A stretch of 64,000 nucleotides of DNA. Source: Spisula solida. Lineage: Eukaryota; Mollusca; Bivalvia; Venerida; Mactridae. The notes beneath the pieces were generated by a model that made no database searches, was not told where the DNA came from, and saw only the letters and a list, made by a program, of their open reading frames with translations. A program made the position numbers and the translations under genes. Where the stretch lies: assembly GCA_947247005.1 (NCBI GenBank), contig OX365956.1:8886089-8950088 (forward strand), given 5' to 3'. Of this stretch, positions 23,131-36,097 are shown piece after piece; position 1 is the first letter of the stretch; every line of letters starts with the position of its first letter.

Positions 23131-24067
23131 AAGGTTTGTACGGAGTCCGTACGGACATGGTACGGATTTTTTAACTCTTAGAGGACTCTTTTATTACTTG
23201 TCAGCCATTGTATAATGTATGACATTACATGTTTGAACGTATCCATGACATATCCTGGAAGCAATTAATAATAATGTTTTTGTACTGCAATTTATCGCGT
23301 TGGAGTTATAGCTACGATTGAACAAAAATCAATATTAGAACAATGTATTTGATTGTCAATTTAAATTTGTAAACAAGGCTAGTGTTATTGTCGGCAGACT
23401 ATAAATAAAGAACGGTACGCACGTATATAGGTAAATTTCCAACTTGGGTAGCTACACGGGAGGATTAACTGTATAAACTCTATGGTTAAAGTACATAAAC
23501 ATGCATTACCTAGAAATACTCCTATAGTTGAGTATATTTCACATGTCGCTAATTAATACTCTTGTGTTTTCGTCAGAATGTTTTGATTAGTTAAAATAAC
23601 AACTCTGACTGGACAACGGATAAGCTCGGATATTCATGGATACCATGTCAAATGTGCTAAGCTAAAATTATTGCGCTAACTTGTCAAATCGAGTCTCCTT
23701 TTATCATCGCGTGTTGGCATTATTGTACCATAATTACCAGTGTTTGTACTGGTTAAAAGCAAATCTTATAGAACAACTGATAATCACGAAATAAAGTACA
23801 CGGATATATCGAAAACGATGATTAAGCCGTTTCTGCACCTTTAGCTATACACTTTATAAAGTAGATACCATAAGGTCGCAGTTCAGATGTTATATTATAC
23901 CTATATAAGTTATACAGGTTAATACTGTCGCAAAAACATTATTATAAGGGAGGGTACTGGTATGATGCTTATTAAAAATTGTGCTTTTATGTTACTTGAG
24001 TGATTTCCCTTATATTATTGGCACCGCGATGGATCGCGGTGTCTGTACTGTAGGACTTTGTTATAAT
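23131..24067. other. No gene recognised
   Basis: No supported ORF. Around 23310-23370 it resembles 5705-5765, suggesting a dispersed repeat. Confidence 0.4.
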
Positions 24068-24240
24068 GAGCTGGAAGACAATTCTCCCGTGGTGAGCCTC
24101 AACTGGTATGAAGTTTATGGACAATTCCCCGTGTCGAGCCTCAACTGGTATGAAGTTTATGGACAATTCCCCGTGTTGAGCCTCAATTTGTATGAAGTTC
24201 ATAAACAATATCCCGTTTGGAGCCTCAATTTGTATGACAG
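24068..24240. repeat. 42-bp tandem repeat
   Basis: GAGCCTCAA starts at 24094, 24136, 24178 and 24220, a strict 42-base period with the first copies almost identical. Because 42 is a multiple of three, a 100-codon plus-strand frame (SLNWYEVYGQFPV repeats) and a minus-strand frame both stay open; no gene is inferred. Confidence 0.85.
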
Positions 24241-25461
24241 CGAAATGTTTTGGCCATTTGTTTACCTTTTAATCAGAAAATAGTTCGTCGTTTATTTTCC
24301 TTATGCAGATTATAATAGGTAAAACAAACTCATGATAAATACATGTTTTGACAAAAAATCATTTTATAAACATATCTGTTAAAAAACAATTATGTTATTA
24401 ATGCTAATGAACTTCTACGCATTAGTGTTTACTAGCGTATTAATTTTTCTTTTATGTTGTTTACATCATACGCGATGTCGTCATTTAATGAAACGATTTA
24501 TTTCATTGGCTGGTTTTACCATGTGACCATGAACGGCGTTCGCTGATTTTTGGACGCCAGTTCCAGAACCATTTCGACGCAATCTATACAGGAGTGCCTT
24601 ATTAGCGTCGAAACCATAAGTGCCCAAAATCACACGAACCCCATCGAATACCTGGTAATATTGGCCTTTTAAATCGGTAAAATGATTGAATAAATCGGCA
24701 CGCGCCGTCTCGATAACCTAATGTTAACAATCACTGTAAGTAGGATGTACGGGTTACGCGTGAATTGCCTAAAGACCGTTATCCGTACTGTCCGGAACAC
24801 GGGTTTGAAAACAAACTTTCCTACAGTATATTGACCAACATAATTATGGTAGATTATGTAAACTGAAGAAATATATTGGGTTTTAATTTAGTAATGTTAT
24901 AATTAGTTACTTATTTCGTTTTTGTTATTTTGATATACATGTAGATCTATACGGTCTTTAAACATCGTGCTTATTGTAAATGTTGGAATAAATTATGATA
25001 CATGAACTATACGTTTTATGTGTTTTAATTTCCATTTATCATTAAAATGTACGTTAAAACAAGGTGATATTTGTATTTGTAATTGCAAATTTTGTCAGTG
25101 ATTGCAAAGACTATCAGGTCGAGGTTAAATTATGGATATGATCGTGTAGTGATTGTATGTTTTAGGTACATCTTTGTATTTTATGACTATTATTGGTGTC
25201 AATCGCGAGATAAAGGTTCATTCTTCGTGCACATGCTATATATTTCATACATGTAGTGGTTTGACGTTTTCATATATCTTTTAAGAGCTGAAAGTGCGCA
25301 AAAAATCTGTGCGCAAACTCCGGCCGTGTTTTGGTCTACTTGGTGTCCGTCTGTAGTGGCTGGACCGTCAGAATTTAAAAGCAGCCACTTGCAGACAGCT
25401 TATCTGTCTATTAATGTAATATTTATCCCTAAATTGGACTTTATTCTGAGATTATTTCAGA
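24241..25461. other. No gene recognised
   Basis: AT-rich, no supported ORF or obvious repeat. Confidence 0.4.
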
Positions 25462-25700
25462 ATGGTAAGAGCTTTTTTAGGAAATATGCATCAAGGAAGC
25501 CCGATTTTTTCTCCATTTAGTGGTAATCAGTGCAGTGCTATGGCCCTTATAGCATTGTTACCTTTCTTTCAATGTTCGCGCGATATGAACTATGTTTTTT
25601 ACCTAAAGATGTTGATGGAATATTGCACGAAGGAAATCGACTTTATGGACAGGTCAGTCAAAATCTTGGACAGATTCGTTATCTGTGTCATTCAGATTTA
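25462..25700 (+). pseudogene. Frameshifted cysteine-protease-like ORF fragment
   Basis: Frame 1 from 25462 reads FLGNMHQGSPIFSPFSGNQC then SAMALIALL; a change of frame near 25560 continues as TFLSMFARYELCFLPKDVD, GILHEGNRLYGQVSQNLGQ. The pattern H-Q-G ... G-x-Q-C ... L-x-x-I/L ... D-V/L-D-x-I-L-x-x-G-x-x-L-Y recalls the OTU-like or C76-like cysteine protease modules often found in transposon ORFs of molluscs and fish, with GNQC supplying the putative nucleophile. This comparison is from memory. It is not a complete gene: no start or terminus is visible and the frame is broken. Confidence 0.4.
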
Positions 25701-25899
25701 AGTTCCTTAATATTCAAAATGAAAATATATTTGTTATTATTCACTATAGCCAATATATTTTGAAAAATGCCACACCTGCTGTTTCTTATGAAGATCAATT
25801 AATAAATATATATGTCTTTACAGTTTTACATAAGTTCTTTTACGGTGCCCTTTGATGCTTTGCATCAATGGTTATCTTGTTTAATACCTGTATTGAATT

Positions 25900-26400
25900 T
25901 TAAATAGTGGCTAGCCCCACTCGTGACCGGAATAAATATGCGCATTCGACTAGGGGCGTTTAATTTTCTTGGTCGGTAGTGTGTTGGGCACTTCTTCGTT
26001 TTAAGATTTCTTACAGCTAAAGCGGGGCAATATAGTCCTTTTGCTGTGGAAACTCGGTCATTTAGCTAGTTAGTAGGTCATCCGACTATACGGGCCTTTC
26101 AACGTTTTAATACTGTTATTTAACTTTTGAGACTAAAGGCTGCTATAACTATGTAGTTCAGCAGTTTTACTGTTGTTACTAGGTCATTCAGCGTAGGCAT
26201 TCCGCCTTTTGGTTGCTGTATCTTTTCTACTGGGTCATTCAGCTAGTTATAATTTATTATACTTTTCGACAGCTTGGACTTGGGCGGATCTGCACTTGTT
26301 TAGTTGGGCATTGTGCTTTGTGTGTTTTTAATGTTTTCTGTGCTCGGCTGGTTAAGTTGAGTGCTGCCTTCCCTGTCTGACTTAATATACTCTTTTTTCT
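25900..26400. repeat. Dispersed repeat rich in GGTCATTCAGC
   Basis: Contains several GTCATTCAGC or GGTCATTTAGC motifs and ends with CGGCTGGTTAAGTTGAGTGC (about 26345-26364), a string also found inverted at 63080-63110 and partly at 9235-9260. Non-coding. Confidence 0.45.
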
Positions 26401-26789
26401 ACCAATCGACACAATTTATTTATAATAATGTCCGTGATATGTCCAATGTGTACCCAATTTCTAAGAATGATGTGTACGTAGACAATCCATACGTGGTACC
26501 GATTCGTATGGATTTGGAAGCACACAGACACGCTGTACCATGAGGACTTGTCGCGTACGGGCAATGTATTCACCCAGTATGAGTGACGCGGATGTCCTCT
26601 CCGCGAGTCTTCTAAATATTGCACACAGTCCATGGTTGCGATATCATTGGACTTTAGAACTCATGCAAGAGTGGTCTGTATATGGTCTGTCCAATGAGAA
26701 CGCCGATTAAGCACACGCGTTATAACACATGCTGTGATTTATTTCTACAGTACAATGTATATCATAAAATTAATTAATTACTAATTTTA

Positions 26790-27195
26790 AAATCAGATTT
26801 ATATAGCGCCCCTTTCATGCGAGACACACGTTCAAAGGCGCTTTACAAAATTATAGTGCTGCAGCCCTAAAGTGCATGTGCATCATCTACCATTACAGAT
26901 GCAGCATGACCTGACCCGACCAGAGGGACAGACTGAGATAGTGCCCCTGAAGGGAGAGAAATACATGAATGTCCGGCGCTGCAAAAGTGTGCCTATCTCA
27001 TATTTCGAACAAACATCCTGGTTCCTTAATGTGTCCGGCATATAGCACCGATACACAGCTTCCTTGTACATCTAACCGAATACTTCGCAGTCCACACGGT
27101 CAGGTTATAAAAACTATCCAGTTACCTTGCCGGGGATTGAACCCACGATCCCTGGATTGATAGTCCAGTGCATTATCACAGAGCTATGGCAGCTA
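26790..27195 (-). repeat. Full-length SINE with tRNA-like head
   Basis: On the minus strand the head has an intact anticodon-like arm, CTGGACTATCAATCCAG, and a T arm with GGGTTCAATCCCCGG (B box). The acceptor ends do not pair, so this is not a working tRNA. The tail reads AAAGCGCCTTTGAACGTG and GGCGCTATATAAATC, a form seen at the 3' ends of many animal SINEs and L2-like LINEs (from memory). Loop position suggests descent from an Asp-type tRNA (ATC); that is tentative. Confidence 0.6.
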
Positions 27196-27539
27196 TATAA
27201 AAGCCGATCCGACGAACGAGTGCCAACATTTCGTCTCAAAATGCCGAAAACGGGGACGTAGAAGAAGGGATCTGCCAAAATCGGGAATTAATATTTGCGG
27301 CTGGAAATAGTATATTAAACTTGTAATACATTTTGCACATGGGGAATAACTACTGCATCAAGAGCGGCATATTTACTCCATTAAGTATATCGCTGCCTTC
27401 AGTAATGATTGTACGGGTAGCATTGCCAAACCAAGCCCTGTATGATGCCGATGATATTCTGACACTAATAATTAGGGCTTGGAAATGAGAAATAGAAAAT
27501 ATTTCTATAACAAAGAGATTGTATTTATTATGCAAACAT

Positions 27540-29720
27540 GTATACTTTCTAAAAAGTACAATAACACGTTCAAACTATGCATAAATCGATAGGTTATTAC
27601 TTTACAATTTGATATCACTTCAATGTAATCATGTCTCAATTGTTAGCCGAGATAGAAAAACCGACGCATGCAGACAGACCAATGCCAGTAAATTAATTTC
27701 TAGTCATATGTATATAAATAGAGCCTTCCCTACAGAGTACAACGCCTAGAAGTATGGAAACATCTGATTTCACAAAGTTTTCAGCGGAATAATTTTAGGA
27801 GTTAATTAAGTTAGTAAATAAATGTTGGATCAAATCTTATATTAACGGATTGAATTTGTGGCTTTTAATATTTGTAGCCATGTCTTAAGTGATGGATTAG
27901 TTACTATCTCAAAAGGTTGATATGTCGATCTGGTGTCTATATAAATATGTTCTACAATACTGACTGACACTCGACATGATTGCTTTTGACAACTGTAACG
28001 TTGTTGTGTGTCTTGTATGTATTTGTAAATCGTCTCAATAAATACTTGTCCAAGTGGTAAAGTGTACGCTTTGAGTGTGAGAGGTCAGTGAAGCGCCACC
28101 TAACCACTTCATACTGAAAACTAAAGTATTAAAGATTCGGGATGAGTTAATAGAAGGACACATTTCAGGATTAAATATTTTGGTCGGTTTGAACATAAGT
28201 CCGGTTGCTATGAGGTCGGATTTGTCAGATTACATTGTAGCTTACTTGCCGATTTTGCTAGAATACACATTTCTTAAGAGGCGATTAAACACCAAACAGT
28301 GTCCTGACATTACCAATGTTGTCAGAACCAAATGACAACTAATTATATAGGATAGAGAAAATTATACTATAGATGGTATATACACAGCAATCCAAACTTA
28401 GAGCATCTCTTTTCCGAGACTTAGGTCAAGCCAAATTACAGCTTTTAAATACATAAACACGGTAAATACTTAAGTACAAGCAATATTAGACAAGATTTGT
28501 GCGCAAGTGTTCAATAAGGGGTATTAACACGCAAACATAGATTCATTCGTCGTACAGTAAAGGCGTTAGTTATTTATCGCATCCTCATACACTGAAGCAT
28601 CGGACAATATGGCGGCTGTTTAAGATCCTGAAATATCTTCAACATTGCTGTCAATAAATTATTGCCTGCTCCTCTCTAATGTCAAGTCTTCAAATAAAAA
28701 TAGCCATATAGCCCGAATGTCAGCTTTAGTCTCGTCATTGTGTATATTGTATATCACCATTAAATGATCTTTGCCAGGTAATACACTTTGAATGGAATAC
28801 GTTTCGAAACTTCATTTTCATGAAGCCATTTATTGTACATGTAAGTGGGATTTTTCACCGTTTCCGTCCTATAACTCTGACATTACATTTGCCTAACCAG
28901 ATAAATGTCTCTAGAGAGACCTGGGCCTAATTTCTGAATTATTGATCGTTTATGCTATTGAATATGGACATGCTCTTCATGTTTTACAGTTGTTGAATAG
29001 TAAGTTAGTTGGTTGTTAATAATTGACTTAAACACAAGTTTGGTCAAGTTGCCGCTGTGTTGTGGCCGAAATAAATGAAACCTGTTTTTTTTACTAATAC
29101 CGTATTTTGCTAGTTTATCACGTAATATTGCTACAAAGAGAGATATTTTCAACTGAATTTTCATCAAAATAGTTTTAATTACTTAATATGTCTTAGCCAC
29201 AGTGATTACAGTAAGGAATATATGCATTTGTATGTGAATCAAAAATAGTTTAAAATACACTTTTCAGATACACATAGCACGTGCATGTTTGTTAAGGGGG
29301 GTGAAGTAAAATTTCCACAGCGAACACATTTTAAACGATGCATTTCACACGTTCACATGTTATGTTAAATACATGTACTCTCTCACGTTCTGTTAACATC
29401 TTGATCAAACAGAAATAATGCAGAAAGCAGGCAACATTTTAATAGAAAAAGCTTCACTACTTTTAAACAAAGAATTCAGAGTAATCCAGATTAAAGGATG
29501 TTTTCATATAACTCTCTCAATTATTTGATAATAATCTATCGATTATTCACCTAGTATTTACAAAATAAAACCAATCAGATTTTGACGTCGTTTGTAGTTA
29601 TAGGATGTCTTTGAAATTAATTTATCATTGTTTTTAAGTTTTCTCGAGTATTAACATTCGGCGTACGTTTTGAAGATTTTATGGTATTACGTACACTACG
29701 ACTAGACAGCAACCGATTGA
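27540..29720. repeat. Duplicated block, first copy, left part (A1)
   Basis: Aligns by eye with 33180-35100: shared strings include ATCGATAGGTTATT, AATCATGTCTCAATTGT, GACTGACACTCG, TGTATTTGTAAATCGTCT and AATAATGCAGAAA. Indels are frequent; B1 lacks about 45 bases found in A1 around 27680-27735, where A1 has TATAAATAG. No gene was recognised in either copy. Confidence 0.7.
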
Positions 29721-30059
29721 TGACATTACATTTGTAAGAATGTCGTGAACCAGACTAATCAAACCAGTCGTTATAAGATTTCAAATTTTTCTTGAACGAA
29801 AATATGTTATCTTACGCAAAAAAGAATATAAAACACGAGTTTAGATCGTTTTATCGTTGGATAAATTCTTCGCTAACGTTTCATACTCAACACTTTCGTA
29901 CGACTTCCCAACGTTCGTCCTGAATATATTTCTTCGTACCAGGCACTTCGCTCCGTAAATTATTTTTCGGATTTTTTTACGATCAGCAAGTAAAATAAGT
30001 GCTGTTTGTTTCCCTTGATAAAATTAACAACATATACAGTTTCTTTAGGTCTCCAGAGT

Positions 30060-31960
30060 CATATAAGTCAAATAGCTCCTGCGAGCAAATGATGTACCGA
30101 TAAATGCCGGTAAATACCATTGGATGTTTAATCACTAAATCATGAATATGAAGTGAAAGGAATTGATAAACACCACTCGAAATGTATAAACGTAGGAAGG
30201 ATAAGCGCGAGGCAAGCCAGGCATTTTATTTGTCTATTTCAACTGTAAGGCGTTTTATGTTTGATACACACGGATAATACCCTGTCACATTATACCGACA
30301 AACGAGTCGACCATTCGTAGATGCATTGGTACTGAGAGAGAATAAAGTGAGCTGAACAAGCTGTGTTATGTCGTGGCCAAGTATTTAAAAGTAATGTTCG
30401 AACTCAGCTGTGTCCTTTGTGTATACATTGTATTCTTTATCATTTTGATTAGATCTAATGACATTTATTTGATACTTAACGCATTAAAAATGCAAGAGTT
30501 ATGTTGAAATCGATATTTCAAAATAAGAAGGAGGTAGTGAAACTACAGTGTCTGGTATTCAGTTTGTCTATTTAGGTACTTATTCTGTTCCTAACAATGT
30601 ATATACGCCGTTTCAAAACTAACAAAACATATTTTTCAAAGCAATTAAACATAATGACAATTTGGAAGCTGAAGTGAAAAATTGAAGATCTGACGTTTTC
30701 AAAGTATTCGTGTTATATAATATTTGTGATTTAGTATCTTAAGTTGATTGGTTTGCTCAATTTACACCACATCACAAACTTTACGGGACCCCTAAATGTC
30801 AAAAGACCAATCTTTAGTCTTACTCCAGATGTCGGTAAGGGGCTCCGTATGTTTGCAAAATCCTTCTACGCATGTAAAGTTAGTTTGACTGGGACTTCAC
30901 TTACATGCGACTTGTCGTAAAATGAATAAGTACAAACTTGGATACCAACTTATTTGGGAACAGCTATTATCCTAATTATCGGGTGATCCGGTAATCATAG
31001 CATTATTCTTGTCTTAATCTGCGACAAGGAAACTCTACTATATTTGATTTACGTACTAATGGTGAACCAGGAGGCTGTAATTAAACGTCTAGAATAATCA
31101 CCTCGTCTTAGTCGTCTTTGTCGGCTCAAACAACTGTCAATTATAGGTAATTGAATTCGACGTAAAACTTCTAGGTAATGACTAGAGTAAACAGTGGTAG
31201 GACAAACATATCACTTTTAGAGACAAACGGCTTTATGAAACATACTTAATTATATAACCAACGGAGGTGGTTGTTTTTTCCTGCTACATCTTATTTAACT
31301 AAAATATATTCTTATATTGTCTGCAGTGATTATCGATGGCAAAACATAAATATTGGCATTTGTATTTATTTCTGGTTACGTTATGTGGTATTGAGAATTA
31401 TACGTGTCTGTCTTCTGTTTAATGTTCTATTTTCTGTAGTTATCCTACAAAGTTTTATTTGTTCCGACATAATATGTTTTACGTTATATCACCAGAGTAC
31501 GATACGTATAAATACTTACAATAGACTTGAGAAGAATAATGGAGGACACATTTACATCTGCCCAACTGACGTCTTCTTTATTTTATTTTTTTGGGAGTGA
31601 AGTCTTAATGGTACATGTACTACCTAATCTGATTCTGTTGAGATTGGCCTAACTACATCTCGAGTGCAACAAATTCTCTTATGCAACGTCATCATTCTGT
31701 TTCAAAAGTGATCGTTTATACATTATACCTTTCGTTTCACCGAGGCTGTTGCCCGAGCAAGGTTGCTATGTATTTCTTTTTGGAGGCGACAAATGAATAC
31801 AGCTATGGACGAGCAATTAAACAACAACTTTAGTATGTGGCATCCATGAATCCAAACCATGTTCTGGCAAAACTCGAGAGCATCCAGGCTTTCTTCATTG
31901 TAATGTGCCCTACTATTACTACTTGTAATCGTTAAATCAAGCCCTACTTTGTCGTACTTT
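30060..31960. repeat. Duplicated block, first copy, right part (A2)
   Basis: Aligns with 41085-45520 after removing three insertions from the latter. Shared strings include GCCGGTAAATACCATTGGAT and CACCTCGTCTTAGTCGTCTT; the stretch 31027-31160 is nearly identical to 41995-42130. Its end (about 31550-31960) has a further inverted copy at 63390-63880. The 109-codon ORF at 31271-31600 is hydrophobic, not preserved in B2 and not accepted. Confidence 0.72.
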
Positions 31961-32149
31961 GTTCCCAATCATACCTATATTATTTATACTTTTTCATTTC
32001 AAAATGAAAACTAAATCAGACAATCAAAAAGAACCATTCGGTTATTTAAAAAATCCCACAGTGACTATAATTCTAGCTGTGGTGCGCAATGATGCTGTGG
32101 TGATTGACCATTAAAGACGCCACCAAAGAGCACGCGAGCACCTGCTTAC

Positions 32150-32290
32150 TGACGTCATCTAATAGTGCCGTGACGTCAGAGAAGAGCTCCCAGTGAGAAA
32201 AACAACATAGTCTACCTTCTGACCCAGATTCAACCTGACGTACTTGTAAATCAATCCAATTGAGTGGACTACCCTCTTGGCCCGGTGAGT
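32150..32290 (+). promoter_or_regulatory. Candidate promoter with two CRE palindromes and a downstream splice donor
   Basis: Two perfect TGACGTCA octamers (32150-32157 and 32171-32178), 21 bases apart, are followed by a CCAAT box (32258-ish, AATCCAATTGAG) and, at 32284, CCCG/GTGAGTAC, a strong 5' splice-donor match. Together they could mark a promoter and non-coding first exon reading to the right. Coding exons downstream were not recognised, so this is inference only. Confidence 0.3.
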
Positions 32291-33179
32291 ACTGGTTTCT
32301 ATTAATCTGTATATTTACTTAAAAACAATAATGTGATATAGAGAGATATTTTAGTTACAATGGTTATAATAACGTATGTTTGAGCTCGTACGATCACAAA
32401 CAGAATATTTGTTAAGATATATTTAGATGGGTATTTGGCATAATGTACATTTAAATGTTCAACCTGTTTTGCTAAACGATTTATCCCAATTCTCCGACAT
32501 CTAAACACTGGTTAACAATTTATCATGGACACACAGTAAAAATTACCAGTGAAGTGGACCTGATATTTAACACACACTAATCGCATAAGGAGTCATTACG
32601 CTACAATGTACTAAGTAGACATTGTCACAATCGTTGTTTTTAGATTGACCGTTCTCTATTTAGTTTCTTTCTCGCCAGTCATCTAAGTCGTGAACAAAAT
32701 GTAAATGCCAAATGAAATAGAGCTGTCTCGTCCGTTTACGTACGTAAGGTGGTCTATTAAGTCACAATGGTATAACGTATCTTATATTTATGTTCAGTAA
32801 TTTTTGTCTATCGATACCTCACTGTCGTAGCATGTATCGGGTGCAAATACATGTAGAACAACGTCATTATTTGAACCGTTCCCGAATAGGTAGAAATAAA
32901 ACCCGACAGAATTAACCCGCTACTCCGTAAGACTTATACAAACCCTTTATCATGCCGATGTTATAAACATGGCTGACCACAGGTACTGTATCCTTGATAA
33001 ACAATAAAAACAATATTCTTTTATAAATATTATGTTATATCAGATATTATTAATTTAAAAAAACAAAGTTTTTTTTGGTTTACTCTTTATTATTGATACC
33101 GTAACCTGAGGTACTGACAAATGCCTGAATATGAGAAAATACTATATTTATACCAATGAGAAATCACTTAAGTTGCAAA
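32291..33179. other. No gene recognised
   Basis: AT-rich spacer between the two duplicated blocks; no supported ORF. Confidence 0.4.
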
Positions 33180-35100
33180 CTTCTAGATTTTCTAATACGT
33201 ACAAACTATGCAATAATCGATAGGTTATTTCTTCACAATTTACTTGATATCACTTCAAAGTAATCATGTCTCAATTGTCAGCCGAGATTGAGAAACCAAA
33301 GCACGCAGATATACCACTTCCCTACAGAGTTCATCAAACGCTTTGAAATATTGAAAACTCTGATTTCACAAACCTTTCAGCGGAATAATTCAAGGAGTTG
33401 ATTACGTTAGTAAATAAATGTCGGACTAAATCATATAATAACGGACTGGATTTAATATTTGTAGCCATGTCTTAAGTGATGGATTAGTTACTGTCTCAAA
33501 AGGTTGATATGTCGGATCTGGTATCTATATAAATATGTTCTACAATACTGACTGACACTCGGCAGGATTGTTGTTGACAACTGTAACGTTGTTGTGAGCC
33601 TTGTATGTATTTGTAAATCGTCTGAATAGATGCTTGCCAAAGTGGTACGTTTTGAATGTGAAGGATCAGTGAAGCGCTACCTTACCGCTTCATACCAAAA
33701 ATGAAATCATTAGAAATTTGGAATGAGTTCATAGAAGGACACATTTCAGGACCAAACATTTAGTTCGGTTTCGACATACGTCCGATTTTCTAAGAGGTCG
33801 GTTTCTCAGATTACAATGTTACTTACTTGCGGATTTGGCTATTGTACACATTTATTTAGAGACGATTAAACACCACACAAACATATATTTATTCGCCGTG
33901 CAGTAATGGCGATAGTTATTTATTGCCCACATGTACGCTGAAGCATCGGACACTATGTCGGCTGTCAAAGATCCTGAAATTTATTAAACATCGTAGCTAA
34001 TACATTTTTGCCTGTTCCTCTCTAATGTCAAGTATTATATATTAAAAATAGCATTGTCCGAATGCCTGCATTGATCATGCCATTGTATACATAGCTTTTC
34101 TAAACAAATGATTCGTTGCCAGGCAACAAACCTTGATAGGAAAACGTTTCAAAACTTCATTTGCATATAGCTATTTATAGTGCATGGCCTGTACGAGGTA
34201 TTTTATTTATTCAATATGATCAAGTCCATCATGTTTACTGTTGTGCAAGTGTTAGTGAGTGTTGGTTGTGAATAATTTTCTAAAACGCAGGTTTTGGTAA
34301 GATTGCAACTGTGTGTGCGGCCGAAATAAATGAAACGACCTGAAACCACAAACACAACGAACACACTTACGCCCATATGAACATGTTCATGTGAATTTAT
34401 CAAATGCTTTGTTGTTATCACAATTGGTTACACTTCCGTAATTAGTATCAATGCAATAACTATTCATTTGGATGATCTCTTTGTGTCGCATTATTGCGAT
34501 CGAAAAAAATAAAATAAATTAACAAATCTGTTTTTTGTAAAAGCAGTATTTTGATAGTTTGTCACATAATAATGCGACAAAGAGGAATATTTTGAGCTGA
34601 ATTTTCATCAAAAGTTTCTTTATTATTGATGTCATAGCCAAAGGATACATGTTTATGTACATCGAAAATAAAAAAACAAATCAGATGCTCTTAGCACGTA
34701 CATGTATGAAAAGGCTGGTAAAGTAAAAGTTCAACAGCGAACGCATTTAAACGATGCATTGCACACGTTCACATGTACTCTTCCACGTTTTGATTATATC
34801 ATGCATCAAACAGAAATAATGCAGAAAACAGGCACCATTTCAATTAAAAAGCTTCACTACTTTAAAACAAAGAATTCAAAGTAATCCAGATTTAAGGATG
34901 TTTACATACCACTCTCTCAATTATTTGATAATAATCTTGCGATTATTCAGCGATTATTTTAAAATTAGATTAATCAGATTTTGACGTTGTTTGTAGTTAT
35001 AGGAAGTCTTTGATATTAATTTATCATTTTTAAGTATTAACATTCGCCGTACGTTTCGAAGTTTTTATGGTATTACACTACGACTACACATCAACCGCTT
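33180..35100. repeat. Duplicated block, second copy, left part (B1)
   Basis: Partner of 27540-29720, same orientation. Divergence is clearly higher than in the A2/B2 core at 42000-42130. Similarity stops near 35100, where about 6 kb of unrelated DNA begins before B2 resumes at 41085. Confidence 0.7.
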
Positions 35101-35187
35101 GATTAGCGATAAAACCAAGAACTAATACATTATATCCATCCAATTACGTAGAAAGGAAAATCACACCAAACGAAAACTATGTAGATA

Positions 35188-35230
35188 CGAGGGTCATTCA
35201 ATAAATTCGTAGAATGAGATCATCATTTTG
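35188..35230 (+). mobile_element. Single terminus of a CGAGGGTCATTC element (E)
   Basis: TA followed by CGAGGGTCATTCAATAAATT matches the termini of element C at 42134-43671. No opposite terminus was found to the right, so this is either a truncated element or the left end of a larger one. It sits close to the point where the duplicated block is interrupted. Confidence 0.45.
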
Positions 35231-35929
35231 ATACCGAAAAACTGAACGCTGTTCCAAAACTGAAACATTTCTGTTCGCGAACAGAAAGCAATACCGAACA
35301 AAAGCAATAAAACTTATTTTAAACCAAATAGTCAGAGTAAAACTATTGTAGGCCTAATTGGGTAAAACATATTACATGATCATAAATGATGAACAGAAAT
35401 ACGGATTTTGACTTAACTTCGCGAACAAAGGTTTCTGTTTGGTATTTAGCTATACCGCATCAAACCGGAAGTCATTTTTTCGCGCAAGTTGGGATTTTTG
35501 ATGAGTAAAACAACTTTAAAATAGCCGATAATCACTGATTACACGTCAAAGTACTTGTTTTAGCAAGGAATTAAAGTCATCTTTAGTGCATACAAATACA
35601 ACAGTTACATGATGAAATCAACCTCCGATGACGAGTTTATCCTTGAAATTGTAACGTACCCGCATCATTTTGTAACAAACAAACAACTTGATCAATTCTA
35701 TGTCCCTATTGGGCTTTTGATATATCTATTGTGCATTTGATAATAATGTATATGACATCATTGCAGTACTTTAGTAATTAATAACTAATTAATGGAGAAG
35801 AAATTTGTGTTGGCCACCGGCTTGACAAGCTTGCTGTCTCGTGCCTGTCTATTTCTATTTCTATCGTAGCAGCTTTTTTTACTTGAGCCGCAACAGTGTA
35901 TACTGTTTGTATCCGGTCAAATTAGATTT

Positions 35930-36060
35930 GACCTGTGGCCGACTAACTCAGTCGGTAAAGCATTGTCCTATTGCCTATTGAAGTGGCCCTGACCGTGAAA
36001 TTCTAGAGCCTGGAAAACGGGTTTTATCCCATATTGTCAATATCAAGAATGAGCTCGCTT
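35930..36060 (+). repeat. tRNA-like short repeat
   Basis: CTAACTCAGTCGGTAAAGC matches a polymerase III A box, and about 75 bases later ACGGGTTTTATCCC resembles a decayed B box. Probably a second SINE family, immediately upstream of the SINE at 36098. Confidence 0.4.
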
Positions 36061-36097
36061 GAAACTTAAAAACACTTAACAAACAGAAAACAACCGC

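Noticed and set aside
27118..27190. tRNA-Asp-like gene on the minus strand
   Set aside because: Anticodon and T arms fold, but the acceptor stem does not pair and SINE body and tail follow; it is a SINE head.
31271..31600. 109-codon hydrophobic ORF
   Set aside because: Not preserved in the duplicated copy at 43.7-44 kb; composition reflects AT-rich DNA.
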